Shown piece after piece: positions 59,420-64,000 of a stretch of DNA of 64,000 nucleotides. Positions within the stretch are counted from its first letter, which is position 1, and each line of letters begins with the position of its first letter. The stretch spans positions 1 to 64,000 of the forward strand of contig NZ_JBNJLT010000002.1 of NCBI RefSeq assembly GCF_050113635.1, read 5' to 3'. The position numbers and the translations under genes were made by a program. Source of the stretch: Marinimicrobium sp050113635 (lineage in GTDB: Bacteria; Pseudomonadota; Gammaproteobacteria; Pseudomonadales; Cellvibrionaceae). Below the pieces are notes generated by a model. That model was given only the letters and a program-made list of their open reading frames with translations, had not been told where the DNA came from and ran no database searches.

Positions 59420-60034
59420 TCAGGCGGCGGGCAGTCGATTGACGCGCCGACGGGCGAACCAAAGTCCGAGCAACCCGATCAACAGCAAAATTAAACCGCT
59501 GGCCTCGCTAAGCTCAGCTGTAACATTGCCATCCTCTAAATCGTCCACTGCAAAATCGTCATCGGAGGGGCCCGTAACCAATGGAGAACCACCGGTAAAA
59601 GTCATCCCCCACGATGGTAAAAATTCGCCCAACCGCCGATGACCCGCAGAGGCTATGAGGTAGCTCTCGGCGTCCGAGACGGACACGTTGATCCAATTGT
59701 CGCCAGAAAGCCAGCCGGAAACCGTAGGGGATGCGTCCAGGAAATCGACTGCCTCATCAAAGCGGTTCACCAATTTGGAATCGAGACGGGTATTCAACAG
59801 ATACCGGGAACGGCCCGCGCGGAGACCACCAGAGTCATCATCCGCCACATCGGTATCTTCTAGCAATTGAGGGGTATCGTCCTGCAGGTCGGCGACTTCC
59901 TGACCCACGTCAGCATTGAGCAAAGCAGGGAGACCCTCAAAGGCCATCAAGTCCTCCCGTGTCGACGAGGCGATCAGTATCAGGCTGGCCAAGCCAACCA
60001 AACATACACCAATCAGTATTCTCCGTTTCGCCAT
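59420..60034 (-). CDS. Exported protein with sortase-type C-terminal anchor
   Basis: A 204-residue secreted protein: N-terminal signal/anchor (about 4-22), an acidic low-complexity middle (D-D-T, D-D-S-G-G, D-D-D-F-A), and a C-terminal tail of S-E-A-S followed by a hydrophobic stretch and R-R-R. This is the tripartite arrangement of PEP-CTERM substrates (short motif, membrane helix, basic end), although the motif reads S-E-A-S instead of P-E-P. No homologous enzyme domain recognised. The start at 60034 has AGG eight bases upstream; the open frame to 60130 is less likely. No exosortase gene is in the window. Confidence 0.65.
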   Translation of the reverse strand: MAKRRILIGVCLVGLASLILIASSTREDLMAFEGLPALLNADVGQEVADLQDDTPQLLEDTDVADDDSGGLRAGRSRYLLNTRLDSKLVNRFDEAVDFLDASPTVSGWLSGDNWINVSVSDAESYLIASAGHRRLGEFLPSWGMTFTGGSPLVTGPSDDDFAVDDLEDGNVTAELSEASGLILLLIGLLGLWFARRRVNRLPAA

Positions 60035-60402
60035 TATTGCCTGCTTGAGATATGAGTAAATACGAATAACTGTGGCTTTCAGTGCCACCCGAGACCCACG
60101 CAAATGCAATATAGAGACCAAAAAAGACAAATCACATAGAAATCAACACGTTAAAAAACACAATGTCTTCTTTTACCTCCATCAGTCCGCTTTAATTCCG
60201 TGAAACGTAAAGAAAGTCAACAATTTCGCCGCCCCTCCCGCCCAGGCCTCACCCCGTGACACGAGGGACTGTCGATGGGTTTAACACTGTTTGCTGACCC
60301 TCAAAACCCCGCGAGACATGCAATAGGCCATCGCTGATGCTTGACGCTCCGGGTGACTGCTCTTAACCTAGGCGCCCTTTGAATGACTGGGCGTGCCTCA
60401 TT
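60035..60402. other. 368-base intergenic region
   Basis: Divergent region between the exported-protein gene and anbu. The left part is A/T-rich and probably holds the leftward promoter, but I find no convincing pair of boxes. Nothing else recognisable: no RNA gene, terminator or repeat. Confidence 0.5.
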
Positions 60403-61149
60403 ATGACTTATTGTCTGGCCATCAACGTCGACAACGGCTTGGTGTTCTGTTCGGACTCGCGCACCAATGCCGGCGTCGATCAAGTAAGCACCTACAGCAA
60501 GATGTTCCGGTTCGGTGTGGATGGCGAACGGCAGTTCGTATTGCTCTCGGCGGGCAATCTGGGAACGACCCAGGCCGTGGTGTCAAAGCTGAAAAAGGAT
60601 ATCAAGGAGCAGTCTGAAGTCAGCCTGTTGACGGTGTCATCCATGAGCGACGCCGCCGAGTATCTGGGCGAGATCAATCGCGCTCAGCAGGAAAAGCACG
60701 CCGACAACAACGGGGCCAATTTTGAGGCCAGCTTCATTATCGGCGGCCAGATTCAGGGCGACAAACCCCGGATCATGATGGTCTACCCCGCCGGTAACTA
60801 CATTACCACCTCCAAAGACACCCGCTACCTGCAAATCGGTGAGAGCAAATACGGCAAGCCGATTCTGGATCGCATCCTGACCGCTAAGACGGACCTCCAT
60901 ACCAGCGCCCTGTGCTCTCTGGTGTCCATGGATTCCACCATGCGCAGCAACCTGACTGTAGGGCCACCCATTGAACTGGCGCTCTATGAAAAGGACACCT
61001 TCCAACTGCAACACAATCGCTATGACGAGGATGACGAGTACCTTCGGGAACTCAAAAAAGCCTGGGACTCGCGACTCGTGGAAGCGTTTGTACAGTTGCC
61101 CGCTATTGAGTGGCGGCCTGAATCACCCGATGAATCATCCGAAGCTTAG
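60403..61149 (+). CDS. Anbu, proteasome-like peptidase
   Basis: Ancestral proteasome/HslV-related Ntn-hydrolase homologue, 248 residues. The N-terminus M-T-Y-C-L-A-I-N-V-D-N-G-L-V-F-C-S-D-S-R-T-N-A-G-V-D matches the Anbu family, with T2 as the expected nucleophile after removal of Met. Anbu forms open-ring or helical assemblies rather than a sealed proteasome; its substrate is not established. Companion genes (alpha-E protein, ATP-grasp protein, zinc peptidase) lie on the opposite strand facing it. The 3' end overlaps the zinc peptidase gene by 47 bases. Confidence 0.92.
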   Translation: MTYCLAINVDNGLVFCSDSRTNAGVDQVSTYSKMFRFGVDGERQFVLLSAGNLGTTQAVVSKLKKDIKEQSEVSLLTVSSMSDAAEYLGEINRAQQEKHADNNGANFEASFIIGGQIQGDKPRIMMVYPAGNYITTSKDTRYLQIGESKYGKPILDRILTAKTDLHTSALCSLVSMDSTMRSNLTVGPPIELALYEKDTFQLQHNRYDEDDEYLRELKKAWDSRLVEAFVQLPAIEWRPESPDESSEA

Positions 61150-62149
61150 CCACCACCGCGTCGCTCAACACGAAGGGGTAAGCATCCGATAACCCCATGC
61201 TGCGGTTGAGCGAGTTCAACACCAGGCTCAACTGTACCCACTGACGAACCAGGACATCCAGAGAGTCCTCCCCAGGCTCCGCTTCACTCAACGGCAGCCC
61301 GAACGCCCTGGCGGTATCGAGCGTATCCTGCATGTGCAGATAGTGCGCCCAGGTTTCCGCCCAATCCTCCAGCGGATGTGAGCCCGCGTACGCACTGATA
61401 TAACGCTGGCGCCAGTCGGGTGCAGGCCCTTTGGCGTAATGCGCCTTAAGGGCTTTGTGGTACGGCAGGTCGGGGTCGCCAAAACGGTCCCGAAACTCGC
61501 TCTCCCAGGCTGATCCCCGAACCAGAAGATCATAGTAATAATGGCCGATTTCGTGCCGAAAATGCCCGAGCAGCGTCCGGTAGAATTCACCCAGTTGCTG
61601 ACGGGTTTTTTCCCGATAGGCGTCATCCGCTTCAATCAGGTTCAAGGTAATCAGACCGCGGGCATGGCCCGTGGCGACGTATGATTCCTGCACATTGGCA
61701 TTGGATCGGGTGTCTTCGAGAAACGCGAATGAGAGTCCCGGCAGCTCCCCATGAGCCAGATCCCGGCTGGTGGTTTGTGCCTCACTCTGAACCGGCAACC
61801 CGAGCTGCAACAATGTGTACAGCAGGTGCCGTTTCGCCGCTTCGAGCTTGGACCACTGCCGCACATTGCCCGGCCGCTCCAAATGCGGAACGATGTCGTT
61901 CAAGCGGCACGAGCGGCAATAGCGGTGATTGTCCTGCGCGGGCATTACCCAGTTGCAAGCGCGGTACTCCACCCGGTTACGGCAGTCGCGAAAACGCGTT
62001 CCACGATCGTCAATCCATTCATTTCCATCGGCACGCAACGCCACCATGGTTTGCCGGTCAGGATCAAACCGCAACGCCCGCCCGCAGGACAGGCATTCGG
62101 TGTTGTCAAAGTAAATGCGCTGTCCGCAGGTACAGTAAAACGCTTTCAT
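61103..62149 (-). CDS. Zinc-ribbon metallopeptidase of the Anbu neighbourhood (DUF2248-like)
   Basis: A 348-residue putative zinc peptidase. The N-terminal zinc ribbon uses C6, C8, C19 and C22, with more cysteines about 56-81; the peptidase site is H-E-I-G-H (H199, E200, H203), followed by a W-A-E-T-W-A-H-Y region with a probable third ligand. It matches the zinc-binding metallopeptidase family often found near Anbu. No signal peptide, so cytoplasmic. It begins 15 bases after the alpha-E gene, so they form an operon. Confidence 0.88.
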   Translation of the reverse strand: MKAFYCTCGQRIYFDNTECLSCGRALRFDPDRQTMVALRADGNEWIDDRGTRFRDCRNRVEYRACNWVMPAQDNHRYCRSCRLNDIVPHLERPGNVRQWSKLEAAKRHLLYTLLQLGLPVQSEAQTTSRDLAHGELPGLSFAFLEDTRSNANVQESYVATGHARGLITLNLIEADDAYREKTRQQLGEFYRTLLGHFRHEIGHYYYDLLVRGSAWESEFRDRFGDPDLPYHKALKAHYAKGPAPDWRQRYISAYAGSHPLEDWAETWAHYLHMQDTLDTARAFGLPLSEAEPGEDSLDVLVRQWVQLSLVLNSLNRSMGLSDAYPFVLSDAVVAKLRMIHRVIQAATQ

Positions 62150-62164
62150 AAGGAGGATCGCAAC

Positions 62165-63127
62165 TTATTCGTTTTCCACCAGCGGGGTGACCGGCAGAAA
62201 CCAGGTGCTGGTGATCTGTTGGTGCACATCGGCGACCTCCAGCTGTAAACCATCAATGTATTCCTGCAGTCCCGCCTGCAACAATTCTGGAATACTGGCG
62301 GTGCGCAAACGCCGCCGAACAGCGGTCGCCACGTGCAAGGCGTTATCGCTGTTGGGCAGCTTACGAAGACACGATTCCAGCTCTTCCAGACAGCGGGACA
62401 CCGCCCTGGGAAACCGTCCGTCCTGCAACAAGAACGTCACCACATCCTCCGCGTTAACGCGGTCCTGAACGTGCTGCCGATACATCTGGTAGCCACTGGT
62501 GGAGCGCAATACGCTCATCCACAGAATGTTATCGTACGGCTCCAGAATGTCTTCTGCACCATTTAAATGCGGCAGCAGGTTGGCCGAACCGGCATCCACG
62601 ATACGGGTGGTCATATCCGCCCGTTCGAGATTGCGCCCCAGTTGAATAAAATCATACGCACTGTTGTGGCTCATGCAGCCGGCGAGCAACCCGGTAAACT
62701 GTTGCACGCTGGTAATCACCATTTGCAACACACGGTTGCGCTCGCGGCGCGCCACGGATTTGGACAGATTATCTTTCACAGAAAGATACAGGTTATTAAT
62801 CAGCTCCCACGCTTCCATCGGAATAATTTCGCGGGTAATGCGCGCGTTTTCTCTCGCCCAGCTCAGCGAATTCAGCAACGAGGAAGGGTTATCACGATCC
62901 GCCAGCATAAAGCGGATTACCGTGCGCTCATCCGCCTGCTCGGTATCCCCTCGGTTAAAAAATTCTTCCGTCCCACTGATGTGGATCAGTGATCCCCAGC
63001 CCACCCGAACGCCTTTGGGCAGATCCATCAGCAGATGGGAATTCACGTTCACCAGACGCGCCAGATTTTCGCTGCGCTCCATGTAGCGCCCCAACCAGTA
63101 AATGCGTTCAGCCACTCGCGACAGCAT
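62165..63127 (-). CDS. Alpha-E domain protein
   Basis: A 320-residue all-helical protein starting M-L-S-R-V-A-E-R-I-Y-W-L-G-R-Y-M-E-R-S-E-N, the signature of the alpha-E (DUF403) family. Such proteins are genetically tied to circularly permuted ATP-grasp and transglutaminase-like proteins and are proposed to take part in peptide-bond or small-peptide chemistry. The start at 63127 is two bases after the ATP-grasp stop, with AAGGAG upstream; the open frame to 63172 overlaps that gene. Confidence 0.93.
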   Translation of the reverse strand: MLSRVAERIYWLGRYMERSENLARLVNVNSHLLMDLPKGVRVGWGSLIHISGTEEFFNRGDTEQADERTVIRFMLADRDNPSSLLNSLSWARENARITREIIPMEAWELINNLYLSVKDNLSKSVARRERNRVLQMVITSVQQFTGLLAGCMSHNSAYDFIQLGRNLERADMTTRIVDAGSANLLPHLNGAEDILEPYDNILWMSVLRSTSGYQMYRQHVQDRVNAEDVVTFLLQDGRFPRAVSRCLEELESCLRKLPNSDNALHVATAVRRRLRTASIPELLQAGLQEYIDGLQLEVADVHQQITSTWFLPVTPLVENE

Positions 63128-63128
63128 C

Positions 63129-64000
63129 TCAGTTATCTCCTTCCACAACGACCCAGGTATCTTTACTGCCACCGCCCTGAGAGGAGTTCACCACATAGGA
63201 CCCCTTAGTCATGGCCACCCGGGTAAGCCCGCCGGGCGTCACGTGATGCTCGCGCCCCTGTAAAATAAAAGGTCGCAAATCAATGTGACGCGGCTCGGCA
63301 TTGCGCGGTGTGACCACCGGCGCGGTGGAGAGCGACATCAACGGCTGCGCCATATAGTTGCGCGGGTTGGCCTTGATTTTTTGCGCGAAGGCTTCACGCT
63401 CTTTTTTACTGGCCTGGGGACCCATCAACATACCGTAGCCACCGGACTCATTGGCGGGTTTCACCACCAGCTTGTCGAGATTCGCCAACACGTAATCACG
63501 CTCTTTTTTATCGCTGCACAGGTAACTCGGCACATTGGGCAAGAGCGGTTCTTCCCCCAGGTAATACTTGATCATGGCCGGTACGTAGGTGTAGACCAGT
63601 TTGTCATCCGCCACGCCCGCCCCGGGCGCATTCGCCAGCGCCACATTGCCTTTGAGCCACGCCCTCATCAGACCGGGAACGCCCAGCACCGAGTCCGGAT
63701 TGAACATTTCCGGATCGAGAAACAGGTCATCGATGCGCCGATAGATCACATCCACGCGCGCCAAGCCGTTGATGGTGCGCATGTACACCATGTCATCTTC
63801 CACAACGAGGTCACTGCCCTCGACCAGCTCCACACCCATTTGCTGGGCCAAATAGGAGTGCTCGAAATACGCGGAGTTATAAATGCCGGGGGTCAGGACC
63901 ACGATTTCGGGGAATTCCATCGGGCGCGGCGAGATCGCCGCGAGCGTGTCAAACAACTGGTTGGGGTATTCGGTCACCGGCAGAATGGTGTGATTTTCAA
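63129..64000 (-). CDS. Circularly permuted ATP-grasp protein, N-terminus beyond window
   Basis: The last 290 residues of a circularly permuted ATP-grasp type 2 protein. Visible: the start of the run E-N-H-T-I-L-P-V-T-E at the window edge, V-I-Y-R-R-I-D-D-L-F-L-D-P, V-V-K-P-A-N-E-S-G-G-Y-G-M near residue 170, and H-I-D-L-R-P-F. The frame stays open to the window end, so the start lies to the right. Probably an ATP-dependent ligase forming peptide bonds. It leads an operon with the alpha-E protein and the zinc peptidase. Confidence 0.93.
   Translation of the reverse strand, partial: ENHTILPVTEYPNQLFDTLAAISPRPMEFPEIVVLTPGIYNSAYFEHSYLAQQMGVELVEGSDLVVEDDMVYMRTINGLARVDVIYRRIDDLFLDPEMFNPDSVLGVPGLMRAWLKGNVALANAPGAGVADDKLVYTYVPAMIKYYLGEEPLLPNVPSYLCSDKKERDYVLANLDKLVVKPANESGGYGMLMGPQASKKEREAFAQKIKANPRNYMAQPLMSLSTAPVVTPRNAEPRHIDLRPFILQGREHHVTPGGLTRVAMTKGSYVVNSSQGGGSKDTWVVVEGDN

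Noticed and set aside
1..64000. CRISPR array, prophage, insertion sequence or integron
   Set aside because: No regularly spaced repeat-spacer pattern, cas gene, transposase, integrase or phage structural gene was seen. The only regular arrays are the short tandem repeats described.

Overview
This window looks like chromosomal DNA of a free-living, probably marine gammaproteobacterium near Pseudomonas and the Cellvibrionaceae. The evidence is the gene set (QueF of the long type, PdxB, EpmC, RlmM, TrmL, long-type DapD, an ANR/FNR-like regulator, MnmC, HrpA, SelO, YcgL/YcgN, GcvR) and Pseudomonas-like neighbourhoods such as the RssB/RssC/PilZ/MlaA block. The species call is inference; no rRNA gene is present. 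Coding density is high, and I see no insertion sequence, prophage or CRISPR array.

Layout. 1-0.9 kb: the end of an unrecognised two-gene unit, then tRNA-Arg and tRNA-Ser. 1-6.3 kb: nitroreductase, a membrane adenylate cyclase, queF and an ABC-2 exporter. 6.4-6.6 kb: tRNA-Gly and tRNA-Glu behind a near-consensus promoter. 6.7-13.2 kb: msrB, alaA, pdxB, an ornithine-decarboxylase-like enzyme and an orphan ectB. 13.5-15.4 kb: iron and peroxide genes (2-Cys peroxiredoxin, bfd, bfr), with Fur-like sites at bfd. 15.4-18.4 kb: an RssB/RssC-type phosphatase/antagonist pair, a PilZ protein and MlaA. 18.7-22.2 kb: a porin preceded by seven 11-bp-phased PhoB-like half-sites, diverging from a REC-PAS-GGDEF-EAL protein. 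22.3-27 kb: an AfsA-hotdog protein plus HAD phosphatase, facing a periplasmic binding protein, histidine kinase and response regulator across a promoter region with three 12-bp repeats. 27-31.6 kb: hrpA and dps. 31.8-40 kb: a long leftward gene series dnaX-ybaB-recR-rnd-ycgL-ycgN, then membrane proteins and a von Willebrand A protein. 40-51 kb: exonuclease, epmC, RNA modification genes (rlmM, trmL, mnmC), gcvR and two flavodoxins. 51-60 kb: cold-shock protein, anr/fnr, DUF4202 protein, yffB, dapD, dapE, djlA, selO and a protein with a sortase-like C-terminal tail. 60-64 kb: Anbu proteasome-like peptidase with a zinc peptidase, alpha-E protein and circularly permuted ATP-grasp protein (cut by the window end).

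How it fits together. Most of the window is housekeeping, but 1.8-27 kb is rich in signalling (cAMP, c-di-GMP, PP2C/STAS, two-component). The best candidates for something undescribed are the AfsA/HAD pair with its divergent sensory trio (22.3-27 kb), the PhoB-like array on the porin, the Anbu cluster, and a possible gamma-subunit frameshift site in dnaX. Functions are assigned from recognised motifs and remembered families; no database search was run.
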